Shown here one piece after another: positions 8,814 to 18,863 of a stretch of 64,000 nucleotides of DNA. The position numbers and the translations under genes were made by a program. This stretch comes from Methylobacter sp. S3L5C. GTDB taxonomy: Bacteria; Pseudomonadota; Gammaproteobacteria; Methylococcales; Methylomonadaceae. The notes beneath the pieces are model-generated. The model saw only the letters and a list, made by a program, of their open reading frames with translations, was not told the DNA's origin and made no database searches. The stretch lies in NCBI RefSeq assembly GCF_022788635.1, contig NZ_CP076024.1:3472001-3536000 (forward strand). The letters are read 5' to 3'. Positions within the stretch are counted from its first letter, which is position 1, and the number at the start of each line of letters is the position of its first letter.

Positions 8814-9254
8814 ATGCCCTCTAAATTTGGTTTTCTAAGTTACGAAATCAGTCACGTTATTCGTCAGCGTTTTAATAAAGAAGCTGAAAACATCGGTTTA
8901 ACCCATGCTCAATGGCGCGTCTTGGTACATTTGTCCGGCAATGAAAATTGTCGCCAAATTGATCTGGCGGAAAGCCTTGAAATCAAACCAATCACCCTGG
9001 TCAGGCAGATTGACTTATTGGAAGCTGCAGGGCTGATCAGGCGTAATAAAGATACTAGCGATCGACGAGCTTATCGCCTTGAACTCATGCCCAAGGCGTA
9101 TCTCGTCATGCAGGAATTATGGAATATTGCCGATGCAGTAGAAGCAGAGGCGCTTGGCACCCTGACAACCAGCGAACAAGAAACCTTAACTACCTTGCTT
9201 GAGCGGGTTAAAAACAGCATTAACCCAAGTTCATTGGCCAAAGCTGTCGCTTAG
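8814..9254 (+). CDS. MarR-family transcription regulator
   Basis: 146 residues with a winged helix-turn-helix. The recognition part reads LAESLEIKPITLVRQIDLLEA and the wing carries the MarR signature RNKDTSDRRAYRLEL (D-x-R type). It most likely binds DNA as a dimer and releases it on binding a small ligand. It precedes the SulP-UspA pair by about 130 nt in the same direction, so these may be its targets; no clear palindromic operator was found. Confidence 0.85.
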   Translation: MPSKFGFLSYEISHVIRQRFNKEAENIGLTHAQWRVLVHLSGNENCRQIDLAESLEIKPITLVRQIDLLEAAGLIRRNKDTSDRRAYRLELMPKAYLVMQELWNIADAVEAEALGTLTTSEQETLTTLLERVKNSINPSSLAKAVA

Positions 9255-9383
9255 CATAATTAATCTTGCGCATTATTAAATCAAGCCTTTTTATTAGGTG
9301 CTTGGCAGTCTTTTTCACTGATCAGTTTTATAAAAATAACGTGGCGTTTTCTATGTCTGCGTCGTTGTACTTAAAGGAATAGC

Positions 9384-10877
9384 ATGCTCTTTTTATCAAA
9401 AAAACAGGATTGGCTCGGTAATATTCGCGGGGATCTGCTGGCTGGAACTGTCGTTGCCCTGGCTTTAATCCCTGAAGCCATCGCCTTTTCCATTATCGCC
9501 GGCGTTGACCCTAAAATCGGGCTTTATGCTTCTTTCTGTATTGCCGTGGTAACGGCAATTGTTGGCGGCAGGCCAGGTATGATAAGTGCTGCAACGGGAG
9601 CCATGGCGTTGTTAATGGTGACCTTGGTCAAGGATCATGGCTTACAGTATTTGCTGGCAGCAACGGTGTTGACCGGCATTTTTCAAATCATTTTCGGTTA
9701 TCTACAGCTCGGCGGCTTGATGCGTTTTGTTTCGCGTTCAGTGGTCACGGGCTTTGTTAATGCACTGGCAATATTGATTTTTATGGCGCAATTACCGGAA
9801 CTGACCCATGTAACCTGGCATGTTTACGCGATGACGACCGGTGGATTGGCAATTATCTATCTATTTCCCTACCTGCCGCTGATCGGCAAGACCTTACCGT
9901 CGCCGTTAGTGTGCATTGTGCTGTTGACCGGTATTGCCATGTATTTACATCTGGACATTCGCACCGTTGGCGACATGGGTGCTTTGCCTGATACCTTGCC
10001 AATTTTCCTCTGGCCTGAAGTACCGATGACGTGGAAAACCTTGCAGATTATTTTACCTTATGCAGCCGGATTGTCGGTGGTTGGTTTACTGGAGTCGTTA
10101 ATGACCGCCACTATAATAGATGATTTAACCGATACGTCCAGTAACAAAAACCGGGAATGTAAAGGTCAGGGGCTTGCCAATATCAGTGCCGGCTTATTGG
10201 GGGGCATGGCGGGCTGTGCGATGATTGGTCAGTCTGTCATCAACATTAAATCAGGTGGACGAGGACGTCTGTCGACATTAACGGCAGGAGTGTTTTTACT
10301 GGTCATGGTAGTTTTTCTGGATACCTGGATTTCCAAAATCCCGATGGCCGCCTTGGTGGCGGTGATGATCATGGTCTCGATCGGTACTTTCAGCTGGCGC
10401 TCCATTGTTCAATTAAAAGAGCATCCTTTATCGACTAATATCGTCATGATAACCACCGTTATTGTGGTGGTGTGGACGCACAATCTGGCCTTTGGTGTCA
10501 TAACCGGCGTGTTGCTGGCTGCCTTGTTTTTCGCCAATAAAATCGGCCATTTCATGGTGGTAAAATCTGCTCTGGATGAGCCAACCAATACCCGAACTTA
10601 TCAGGTAACAGGTCAAGTCTTCTTTAATTCAGTCGATAAATTTACGGCAAGTTTTAATTTTAAAGAAGCCGTTGATAAAGTAATCATCGATTTACAGCGC
10701 GCGCATTTTTGGGATATATCTTCAGTTGCTGCGCTGGATAAAGTGGTGATTAAATTTCGACGTGAAGGTGCCGATGTCAGGTTACTCGGTATGAATGAAG
10801 CCAGCGCAACGATTATCGATCGTTTTGGTATTCATGATAAACCGGAAGAAATTGAAAAAATCATGGGAGGACACTAA
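9384..10877 (+). CDS. SulP-family anion transporter with STAS domain
   Basis: 497 residues. The N-terminal membrane domain begins with the SulP pattern GDLLAGTVVALALIPEAIAF and has about 11-12 membrane segments. A shortened STAS domain (about residues 410-497) carries VIIDLQRAHFWDISSVAALD. SulP proteins carry sulfate, bicarbonate or other anions; the substrate here cannot be told from sequence alone. Its stop overlaps the ATG of a universal stress protein gene by one base (TAATG), so the two are translationally coupled. Confidence 0.9.
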   Translation: MLFLSKKQDWLGNIRGDLLAGTVVALALIPEAIAFSIIAGVDPKIGLYASFCIAVVTAIVGGRPGMISAATGAMALLMVTLVKDHGLQYLLAATVLTGIFQIIFGYLQLGGLMRFVSRSVVTGFVNALAILIFMAQLPELTHVTWHVYAMTTGGLAIIYLFPYLPLIGKTLPSPLVCIVLLTGIAMYLHLDIRTVGDMGALPDTLPIFLWPEVPMTWKTLQIILPYAAGLSVVGLLESLMTATIIDDLTDTSSNKNRECKGQGLANISAGLLGGMAGCAMIGQSVINIKSGGRGRLSTLTAGVFLLVMVVFLDTWISKIPMAALVAVMIMVSIGTFSWRSIVQLKEHPLSTNIVMITTVIVVVWTHNLAFGVITGVLLAALFFANKIGHFMVVKSALDEPTNTRTYQVTGQVFFNSVDKFTASFNFKEAVDKVIIDLQRAHFWDISSVAALDKVVIKFRREGADVRLLGMNEASATIIDRFGIHDKPEEIEKIMGGH

Positions 10878-11746
10878 TGGCAACGAATAACCAAATGGTC
10901 GTAGCGAGTATTGATGGTTCGTTATTGACAGAAGCCGTCTGTGATTACGCCACCTGGATTGCGCAAGGAATCGATGCACCATTAAAGCTGCTGCATACTA
11001 TTGATCACCATCAAGAAGCCGCCGCGATAACTGATTTATCCGGTAATATTGGTTTGGGTAGCCAGGAAGCGTTGCTCGAAGCACTGATCTCTATCGAACA
11101 GCAACGTAGCAAGTTACTATTGCAGCACGGAAAATTAATAGTCAATGCGGCAAAAAACCGCATTATTCAAGGCGGACTTGCCGAACCTGTTACCGATCAG
11201 CGTCATGGCAATCTGGTCGAATCACTGATAGAAATTGAAGACAGCATTCGTGTCCTTGTTATTGGTTTACGAGGAAAAGCACATGAAAACCAACCGGATC
11301 AGATAGGTGCAAAGCTTGAGTCTATCATTCGCTCATTACATACGCCTGTTTTGGTCGTTAACGCCGCCTTCAAAAAACCGCAACGTATCATGATTGCCTA
11401 TGATGGCAGCAAAGCAGCAGAAAAAGCCGTCGATATGGTGGCAACAAGTGCGCTTTATAACGGCTTGGTTTGTCATCTGGTTTATGTCGGCAAAGATAAT
11501 GCAGAGACAGAACTATTGCTTCACTCAGCTGCTGACAAGCTTATAAAAGCTTGCGGCCTTGAAGTGATCAGCAAAAAACTATCAGGCAAGCCCGATCAGG
11601 CACTTTGTGACTATCAGGACAATCACGCGATTGATATGATAGTAATGGGTGCATTCAGCCATACCCGTATCCATGATCTGTTACTGGGTTCTTTTACTGC
11701 CAAGATGCTGCTAAATACCCAAAAGCCGCTGCTATTGCTTAGATAA
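10877..11746 (+). CDS. Tandem universal stress protein (two UspA domains)
   Basis: 289 residues forming two Usp folds, about 1-145 and 150-289. The second domain ends with the nucleotide-binding pattern VMGAFSHTRIHDLLLGSFT followed by the typical hydrophobic strand (LLNTQKPLLLL). The first domain has weaker motif conservation. It is coupled to the upstream SulP gene, a pairing seen in many bacteria, where Usp domains may regulate the transporter or sense ATP or stress. Confidence 0.85.
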   Translation: MATNNQMVVASIDGSLLTEAVCDYATWIAQGIDAPLKLLHTIDHHQEAAAITDLSGNIGLGSQEALLEALISIEQQRSKLLLQHGKLIVNAAKNRIIQGGLAEPVTDQRHGNLVESLIEIEDSIRVLVIGLRGKAHENQPDQIGAKLESIIRSLHTPVLVVNAAFKKPQRIMIAYDGSKAAEKAVDMVATSALYNGLVCHLVYVGKDNAETELLLHSAADKLIKACGLEVISKKLSGKPDQALCDYQDNHAIDMIVMGAFSHTRIHDLLLGSFTAKMLLNTQKPLLLLR

Positions 11747-11766
11747 TTGTCCCCGAGGCTTGCAGG

Positions 11767-11787
11767 TTGCCAGCCCTTAGCTGGCAA
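11767..11787 (+). terminator. Hairpin after the usp gene
   Basis: TTGCCAGC-ccttA-GCTGGCAA forms an 8-bp perfect stem 20 nt after the stop codon. There is no T-run, so termination would be weak or Rho-aided. Confidence 0.4.
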
Positions 11788-11821
11788 ACACACTATTCAA
11801 TATTATTAGTTTTTACTGCTT

Positions 11822-11932
11822 ATGAAATGTATTCTATGGGGATTATTAAGTCTCGCGTTATTTGCCATGCAAAGTAGTCACGCTCAAAATACTGATGCTA
11901 ACACGCAAAGTCCTGAACCAACGGCACTATAA
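11822..11932 (+). CDS. Small exported peptide (36 aa)
   Basis: An ATG frame of 36 codons reading MKCILWGLLSLALFAMQSSH, then AQNTDANTQSPEPTAL. It has a convincing signal peptide with a cut near SHA-QN and leaves a mature peptide of only about 14 polar residues. It lies 15 nt before the secreted GH5 gene and could be a leader peptide, a remnant of a longer secreted protein, or chance. No family is recognised. Confidence 0.35.
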   Translation: MKCILWGLLSLALFAMQSSHAQNTDANTQSPEPTAL

Positions 11933-11947
11933 ACGATAATACTATTT

Positions 11948-13570
11948 ATGAAACTGAATCGCTCAATGTTACCTGGAATACTCGTTTTACTCTGGGCGCT
12001 GATGGCAGCATTGCCTTTATATTGTTCCGCTTCAGATTTTCTTAAAGTGGATGGAACGAATATCAGGGACAGTTATGGCGCGGGCAAAGATGTGCATCTT
12101 TACGGCACCAATCTGGGTGGTTGGAAGGTTCACGAACCCTGGATGTCGCCATTAGCCGGCGCATCAAATGAGTGGGATGCGCGAAATATTCTTACCGCTC
12201 GTTTTGGTGAGACGGCTGTCAGTGATCTATACAATACTTATTGGAATTCCTGGATCACAGACATTGATTTTAAGAACATCGCCGACGCCGGTCTCAACTG
12301 TATCCGTTTGCCAATATATGCGCTTAACCATATCGATGATGAGGGCAACTGGAGACTGGACGATAATGGTGCCATTGATTTATCCCGGATTGAATGGACT
12401 GTAAACAAAGCCCAGGAATATGGGCTCTACACCATCCTTGATTTACATGGTGCTCCGGGGTCACAAAACGGCGCCCATCATTCGGGCCGGCAAAACGGCA
12501 CGCTACTTTATTCCACTCCGCGCTATCAGAATCAACTGGTAGCGCTTTGGGAAACCCTTGCCACGCGCTTTAAAGGCAATGCGGCGGTGGCCGGTTATGA
12601 CCTGCTGAATGAACCCTCAGGGACCTTTCCGGGAGCTATGGGGCCTGAGGTGGTTAATCTTTATGACCGTTTGTATCAGGCTATCCGAAAGATTGATCCC
12701 GACCATATCATCATTATGGAAGCTATCTGGTGGTGGGATACACTGCCCAATCCCCAAGAGAAAAATTGGGAAAACGTCGTCTATTCTTTGCACTATTACC
12801 AATGGCAAAACAATGACGACTTCGGAGTAATGAAAAGTGCTGTAGATGGATGGATACAGGATGCTAAAAAATGGAGTTCAGAATATAACGTGCCGCATTT
12901 TATAGGCGAATTCACGCTGTTCGGAAATACCGAATCCTGGAATTACGGACTTCAGCAATTTACAGAAACCGGCAGCCACTGGACCACCTGGTCTTATAAG
13001 GTGATGGGCCGCAATAACTGGGGCATGTACAACACAGCCGAACAAAACAGCAATGTTGTCAATATCGATACAGATGATTTAAACACGATCAAATACAAAT
13101 GGGGTCAATGGAACACGCCAGACTATTTTTCACCCAACGCTACCGTCATCAACGCAATGCAAAAAGCAACCCTAGGCTTAAACCTGAAGCGACCCACTCA
13201 AGTCTTTACGGCTAAAGCAGAAAAACCGGTGCCACAAAACAATCCGGTGAAAGTAGAAGTAGCCTTTAAGTTTGCGGGTACGCAGACCTTACAAAATGAA
13301 CGCCAGGAAGATACCTTAACGACTCTTAACGCAGAAGTAGAACAAAAACCGGCTGTCAGTGAATTAAATGTGGATGAAAAAATCAATATCGGCTTGCCAC
13401 AGGATAAGGATCAACTGCACCAGGAAGTCAATGAGTTAAAAGCCAAAGTGGTGATGCTAGAGGACCTGAATGAACCCCTGCTTCAAGACCAGCAGGTATT
13501 GCAACAACATGACGCTATCCTTAAACAAAAAGACCTGGAAAACCATTCGGTAAAACTGAATAACTCATAA
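11948..13570 (+). CDS. Secreted GH5-type glycoside hydrolase with coiled-coil tail
   Basis: 540 residues. A signal peptide (about 1-29) is followed by a TIM-barrel cellulase-like domain close to exo-beta-1,3-glucanase members. Visible signatures are LGGW, the IRLPI strand, LLNEP with the acid/base Glu222, HYY at 282-284, and IGEFT with the nucleophile Glu321. It should hydrolyse a beta-glucan outside the cytoplasm. The C-terminal ~120 residues are low-complexity and then charged heptad-like sequence (QLHQEVNELKAKVVMLEDL) that predicts a coiled coil, unusual for the family and perhaps for anchoring or oligomerisation. A hairpin terminator follows at 13622. Confidence 0.85.
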   Translation: MKLNRSMLPGILVLLWALMAALPLYCSASDFLKVDGTNIRDSYGAGKDVHLYGTNLGGWKVHEPWMSPLAGASNEWDARNILTARFGETAVSDLYNTYWNSWITDIDFKNIADAGLNCIRLPIYALNHIDDEGNWRLDDNGAIDLSRIEWTVNKAQEYGLYTILDLHGAPGSQNGAHHSGRQNGTLLYSTPRYQNQLVALWETLATRFKGNAAVAGYDLLNEPSGTFPGAMGPEVVNLYDRLYQAIRKIDPDHIIIMEAIWWWDTLPNPQEKNWENVVYSLHYYQWQNNDDFGVMKSAVDGWIQDAKKWSSEYNVPHFIGEFTLFGNTESWNYGLQQFTETGSHWTTWSYKVMGRNNWGMYNTAEQNSNVVNIDTDDLNTIKYKWGQWNTPDYFSPNATVINAMQKATLGLNLKRPTQVFTAKAEKPVPQNNPVKVEVAFKFAGTQTLQNERQEDTLTTLNAEVEQKPAVSELNVDEKINIGLPQDKDQLHQEVNELKAKVVMLEDLNEPLLQDQQVLQQHDAILKQKDLENHSVKLNNS

Positions 13571-13621
13571 ATTACCAGCCACACTGAACATTTAAGAGCG
13601 TGCTGAATAAGAAAAAAGTGG

Positions 13622-13652
13622 CTTCCAACTTGCCAGGTCAGTTGGAAGTTTA
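13622..13652 (+). terminator. Intrinsic terminator after the GH5 gene
   Basis: CTTCCAAC ... GTTGGAAG is an 8-bp perfect stem (13622-13629 with 13641-13648) with an 11-nt loop, followed by TTTAT. Confidence 0.6.
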
Positions 13653-13682
13653 TCGCTCATTGGCTAAAACCGAACCATTGGC

Positions 13683-14036
13683 CTAATTAGTTAATTTTTC
13701 TTTTACATATATTGCTGTCAAATAACCGGATATTGCGCCCCAAATTAACATATAAATACCGTGTAATATTATCTCAAAATTAAGTCTATAGACTTGTATA
13801 TTGTAATCATACAGGTAATCCGCTATCACAATAAAAACCGTTATAACGAGAGCATTTTTGAGTGTAAGTGCTTTTGCATACCAAAAACTAACCCCTATGA
13901 CAAGAAAACCCACCAAAAATCGTAGACTGGCATGGATTATCCAATCAAGATTGGGTAAATAAGTTTTTAGTAGCGCTACATTTAAAAAATAGAGCAGCAC
14001 AGAGCCCGTAATAGTAGAAAAAATAATTATTTTCAT
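13683..14036 (-). CDS. Small four-helix membrane protein, unknown
   Basis: 117 residues with about four membrane segments and almost no soluble part. An AAAGG ribosome site precedes the ATG. No family recognised. It lies alone between the GH5 gene and an IS256 remnant. Confidence 0.55.
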   Translation of the reverse strand: MKIIIFSTITGSVLLYFLNVALLKTYLPNLDWIIHASLRFLVGFLVIGVSFWYAKALTLKNALVITVFIVIADYLYDYNIQVYRLNFEIILHGIYMLIWGAISGYLTAIYVKEKLTN

Positions 14037-14070
14037 GAGATGACCTTTGTTGATTTAGACAATATCTATA

Positions 14071-14196
14071 ATTTTGTGTAACCACTTATTTTCAAACCGG
14101 GTAAAACGCTTCCCAGGAGACAAGAAAATGAGCGCTATCAGCAAAGATCTCATTATTATTTCCGCTTTGCAAGCGTTAGCAATAGCGGCAAAGTAA
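14071..14196 (+). mobile_element. Left-end remnant of an IS256-type element
   Basis: TTGTGTAACCACTTATTTTC, an AGGAGA ribosome site and the frame MSAISKDLIIISALQALAIA with a stop parallel the left end of the IS256 copy at 54970-55100 (TCGTGTAACTGCTTATTTTC, AGGAGG, MSNIIN...LISAIQDLA). Only the first ~23 codons remain. No matching right end was found before 14383. Confidence 0.6.
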
Positions 14197-14382
14197 CCGT
14201 GTGATTTAGCGGATCTAGTCAATGTTAATTAAAAATCACGGCAAAGCGGCTTTCATAAGTTGACTAACCGTTTTTACAAACTTTATTTTAACGGATATTG
14301 ACACTGTAAAAAACAACGGATGTTTAAGAACGATACTACTGTAGACACCGTCGTCAGAAAGCACGTCATCAATGAATTTTTC

Positions 14383-16838
14383 TTATACTTTCAAGTTAGC
14401 AGTCCCTTTACCAACAACGGCTTTAGGAAGCAATAAGCGGATGAAAAACTTTTCGATTTCAACCAATATAAACACACTTGACGCGACAGCAACAATCATT
14501 TTCCAGGTCTGCCCGTCTATAGCAACCGTACCAAACAACACTTGCATGGACTGCCAATAGGTGAAAGCCATTTGAAACGTAATCAGTAACAGGATAGCAA
14601 TCCATATCAGCCGGTTACCAAACAAACCCTGAAGATTGAGCACCGAATGATATAAGTAACGGCTATTGAAGACATAAAATATTTCAAACATTACCAGTGT
14701 ATTTACAGCAACAGTCCGAGCCTTTTCAATCGACACTCCCAGTGCTTGTTCCCAGAGAAACAGACCAAAGGTACCGGCTACAATGATTAGTGACACGAAT
14801 AGGATGCGCCAGATCAAAAACACCGAGAGTAATGGTTCATTAGGTTTCCGGGGCATGCGGCTCATAATATTTCGCTCCGGCGGTTCAAAAGCCAGTGTCA
14901 GCGCCAGAGTCACTGCAGTAATCATGTTCACCCAAAGTATTTGTACCGGAGTAATCGGTAGTGTTTCGCCCATAACGATAGCAGCAACGATAATAAACGC
15001 TTCACCGCCATTGGTAGGCAAAATAAAAATAATTGATTTTTTCAAATTGTCGTAAACACTGCGACCTTCTTCAACGGCATCAGCTATAGAAGCAAAATTG
15101 TCATCTGCCAACACCATTTCGCTAACTTCCTTAGCGACCTCGGTACCTTTTTTGCCCATTGCCACACCGACATCGGCGCGTTTAAGCGCCGGTGCATCAT
15201 TAACGCCATCACCAGTCATTGCCACTATTTGCCCGTCGGCTTGCAGTGCCGTTACCAAGCGTAATTTATTTTCCGGACTGGCACGGGCAAAAACATCGAC
15301 GTTGCGGATAGCGGCTTTAAATTCGCTATCCGTCATTCGATCGAGCTCTTCTCCACTCAGAACCGAGCCATTACCAATATTAATTTGTGCGGCAATTGCA
15401 ATGGCCGTCGTTGCATGATCACCCGTGATCATTTTGACAAGAATGCCGGCGTTTTGACACTTAAGCACGGCTTTGATAGCTTCAGGACGCGGCGGGTCAA
15501 TCATGCCGACAATACCCAGTAAAGTCAGGCCGGTTTCAACATCAGTCATGCCAATTTTCTTCTGGGTGGAAAGGACAGTTTTAAACGCAACCGCAAGCAG
15601 ACGCTGGCCATGACTTGCAATTTCATTCATTGTTTGCTGCCACTGGGCAACATCAATAGGCACCTCTTCACCATCAATGCGTTGTAAACTGCACATGCCA
15701 AGCACCTGTTTAGGTGCGCCTTTGACAAACACAAAAGCATGGCCGCTAAGGTCGTGATGTAGCGTTGCCATATAACGACGTGCTGATTCGAACGGAATAA
15801 CATCGGTACGGGGCATTTCCTGATTGAGAAAATCGGAATTGATCCCCGCTTTATGAGCCAGCGTAATCAAGGCACCTTCGGTAGGATCACCCTGTATAAT
15901 CCAGTTCCCGAAGGTCTTTCCAACCTTGCGTTATTGCACAGTGCCGCAGCACGAACCAACTCATACAAATGCGAATAATCTTCTATGGTTGTAGTTTCGT
16001 CGATTATTTCAAAATCGCCTTCGGGGTTATAGCCGACACCGGCTACAGTAAATAGTTTGTTGTTAACGAGAACCGCTTTAACCGTCATTTCGTTACAAGT
16101 GAGGGTCCCGGTTTTATCAGAACAGATGACCGTAACAGAGCCTAACGTCTCAACTGCCGGTAAACGCAGTAGCGGTGTGGACAATTGAGGAACCGTGCGT
16201 AGCATGGAACTGATACGCACGATTTCGGTTTTATCACCAGTAGTGACGACCATGCCGAGCGCAGTACCGTAACTAATTAATGTACCCGAATAAACCAGAC
16301 AAAATCGATCCCTCAAGGCAGCATTACTGTCGACAATCGCGGTGTTTTTTTCGATAGGTAAAGATTCTCCGGTGAGCATGGATTCATCGACACGCAAATT
16401 TTCAACCTGTAACAAACGCAAATCAGCCGGCACTTTGTCACCGCTTTTATCACGCCATACCATGGACTGTTGCGTGAGCATATGACGTATTGCATCCAGG
16501 GCCTTTTCCGCCTTGCCCTCTTGGATAAAACCGATCAGCGCATTAATCATTACCACGCTGATAACAACGCCGCTGTCAACCCAGTGCTAAATGGCTGCCG
16601 TTATAACCGCAGCAGCAAGTAATACATAAATAAGTACATTGTGAAATTGACTGAAAAAACGTTTGAGAGAGCCGCTACTGCTTGTTGGTGTCAGTTTGTT
16701 AAAGCCATAGTGTGTCAGTCGCTGTTGTGCCTCTTGCTGACTTAAGCCCTACTTACTACTGGCCAAAGCAGCACAAGTTTTATCCTGAGAAAGAGAATGC
16801 CATGAACAACTGTCTAATAGAGGCTTTTTTTTCATCAT
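14383..16838 (-). pseudogene. P-type cation ATPase (P2A, PacL/Ca-type) pseudogene
   Basis: The family landmarks remain: DKTGTLT phosphorylation site, TGES, KGAP, MITGDH and MTGDGVNDAPALK, then the last six membrane segments. The gene is broken in at least five ways. There are in-frame TAG codons at 16749-16751 and 16587-16589. A frameshift lies near 15870-15925, where DPTEGALITLA should be read. About 20 residues are lost before GDKVPADLRL, and about 90 residues including membrane segments 3-4 are lost before LPAVETLGSV. The start ATG (16838 or 16835) lies 9 nt after the DUF502 gene, so both were one operon. It once would have pumped Ca2+ or another cation. Confidence 0.9.
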
Positions 16839-16846
16839 AACTGATC

Positions 16847-17452
16847 TTACTGGTGGTTTATATCGGCAAGCATCGCCAGCTCTTCTTTTTGATCTAAATC
16901 AACACCGACACTGACAATAAAACTGGTAACCGCTTCAATATTCATGCTCGATTTGACGACCTTTGATTGATGCACAATAAGCGTAAACCCGGAGGTTGGG
17001 TTGGGCGATGTTGGTACATAGACAATCAGCATTTCGCCTGCCTTGTTGGTGACATAGCCCGGTACCCATAAGCCTTCCTTGGGATATTCAAGAAACACAA
17101 TTTCTTTGGCGACACTTTTTTCCTGATTACCCAGTAGATTGACCAATTTTGTACTGACTCTATAAATTGTCCGGATCATTGGTATACGATTAATCAGTAA
17201 TTCTAACTGACGCAAAGCCCATAATTTTTCAGCTTTTGTCACCCTATAACCGGTGTAGGCAATAGTAATAAAAGACAGTGTGAAGGCCAGGGTAGTTACA
17301 AAGATATTGTTGGAATAGCCGTAAATATAAATAAAGAATTCTCTCAGGATGGTCTCCAAAAACACCATAACCTGAATAACGATAACTAACGGAATGACCG
17401 ACAGAACCCCGACGATAAAGTATTTTAGGATTGATTTTATAAAAAAAAGCAT
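16847..17452 (-). CDS. DUF502 membrane protein
   Basis: 201 residues with two N-terminal membrane segments (about 8-31 and 50-70), then a soluble domain with RIPMIRTIYRVSTKLV and GYVTNKAGEMLIVYVPTSPNPTSGF, the typical DUF502 signature. Function is unknown. It is the first gene of a two-gene unit with the dead P-type ATPase; the gap is about 8 nt. Confidence 0.8.
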   Translation of the reverse strand: MLFFIKSILKYFIVGVLSVIPLVIVIQVMVFLETILREFFIYIYGYSNNIFVTTLAFTLSFITIAYTGYRVTKAEKLWALRQLELLINRIPMIRTIYRVSTKLVNLLGNQEKSVAKEIVFLEYPKEGLWVPGYVTNKAGEMLIVYVPTSPNPTSGFTLIVHQSKVVKSSMNIEAVTSFIVSVGVDLDQKEELAMLADINHQ

Positions 17453-17663
17453 GGTTAACTCCTGGTTCGATAAATAAGGGAATTTTTACAGAGGAATTTT
17501 GATAAATAGCCTTTACTAATAACAACAAACCTGTTTACTACTGCGATAGCATTTTCCAATTACAAAATAACGGCAGGTAAACGGGGTTCGTAAAAAGTTA
17601 TTGTTGTCCAAGTACATGGTTAATTTTCTGGCTTAAATAAAAGATAAGTCTTTATTGATTCGG

Positions 17664-18713
17664 TTACCAACCAATCACCAAGCGACTTTTACTCGCAAGC
17701 GTCCATTTAAACAGGATAGCGATAGCCAGGCTTATCGCGATAACCAGCGGTACCGTCACCATGAAGCCAAGTGTTCCAGGAAGAAAATTGAAATGTTTAA
17801 AAACGGATAAATAATCAAAGAAATAAAGAATCCATGGATGTATAAAATAAATAGCAAAGCTGGTCGAGGCGAGATATTTTAAAAAAGGTATGTGTTTATC
17901 CTTAAATTTCTGTATTACCGATAACAGAAAAAAACACATCAGTATTTTTTGAAAAATAATCAAATCAATGCCCTCATAAGACAGCAGGTTTTCTTTATGA
18001 AAACTCCCATACTGCTTGTAGATTAAAACTTGTGCAGCTGATAGAACAATAACAGAAAGGCCTAAAATAAAACTTTTGCCTTTTAAAAAGTGAAATACCT
18101 CTGCCCTTTTTATAGAGCACATAATACCCATCATATAAATAGGAATGAAATAAATCACAGAATGAAAGGATGATAAATTATGCGCAGGGCGATGAACCAA
18201 GCTGGAAATGCATAAGAGAAAAATAAATAGCCACAGTTGGACCTTGATAGGTAGTTGTATTTGTTTAATAAAGAGCGGTGACAGCACAAAAATAATCATT
18301 ATAAAAGGCACATACCAATAAGCATCCAATATGTTGCCTACCAACCAGTATTGGACGCATAGCCAGATATATTGATGCCAATCGTTTATTTGGTTAGTGA
18401 TAAAAATTTCAGCATAAGGTGGACGATCCAAATAGAAAACAAAACAGGCAACACCTGCGAGCGTTAGCAAGGTGTAAGGTAGTAAAACATATTTCGCTTT
18501 TTTAAAAATAAATTGCTGGTACTGAAATGTAGGATAAAAAACATGATGAAAAAAGAAACCGGAAATAAACACAAACAAAATAGTGCCTCCGGTGATTAAG
18601 TTGGCAAACATTTTTTCATAAAATGAGTCTATAGCCCAGTACGTATAACAATGACCGGCAACTATAAATAATATGGCTAAACTTCTAAAATATTCAAATG
18701 ACTTTACGTGCAT
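17664..18713 (-). CDS. Acyltransferase-3 family membrane protein
   Basis: 349 residues, about ten membrane segments. The first reads FEYFRSLAILFIVAGHCYTYW, with the catalytic-type histidine in VAGHC as in acyltransferase-3 (OatA/WecH-like) proteins. Such enzymes O- or N-acylate sugars of cell-surface polymers at the inner membrane. The gene is very AT-rich relative to its neighbours, which may mean recent acquisition. No sugar cluster lies nearby. Confidence 0.8.
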   Translation of the reverse strand: MHVKSFEYFRSLAILFIVAGHCYTYWAIDSFYEKMFANLITGGTILFVFISGFFFHHVFYPTFQYQQFIFKKAKYVLLPYTLLTLAGVACFVFYLDRPPYAEIFITNQINDWHQYIWLCVQYWLVGNILDAYWYVPFIMIIFVLSPLFIKQIQLPIKVQLWLFIFLLCISSLVHRPAHNLSSFHSVIYFIPIYMMGIMCSIKRAEVFHFLKGKSFILGLSVIVLSAAQVLIYKQYGSFHKENLLSYEGIDLIIFQKILMCFFLLSVIQKFKDKHIPFLKYLASTSFAIYFIHPWILYFFDYLSVFKHFNFLPGTLGFMVTVPLVIAISLAIAILFKWTLASKSRLVIGW

Positions 18714-18863
18714 GTTGTTCCATTAAAGTGGCTATTCTTATCGTAAGCATACTGTTCAAATGAGCTCAACAACAGTAATAACGGTCATAAAGAACGACCT
18801 ACTGATGGTTTGGCTCTTGGTTAAGTTTTATTGGTCTTCAGTAGCCATCAAGATTTTTTGCGG

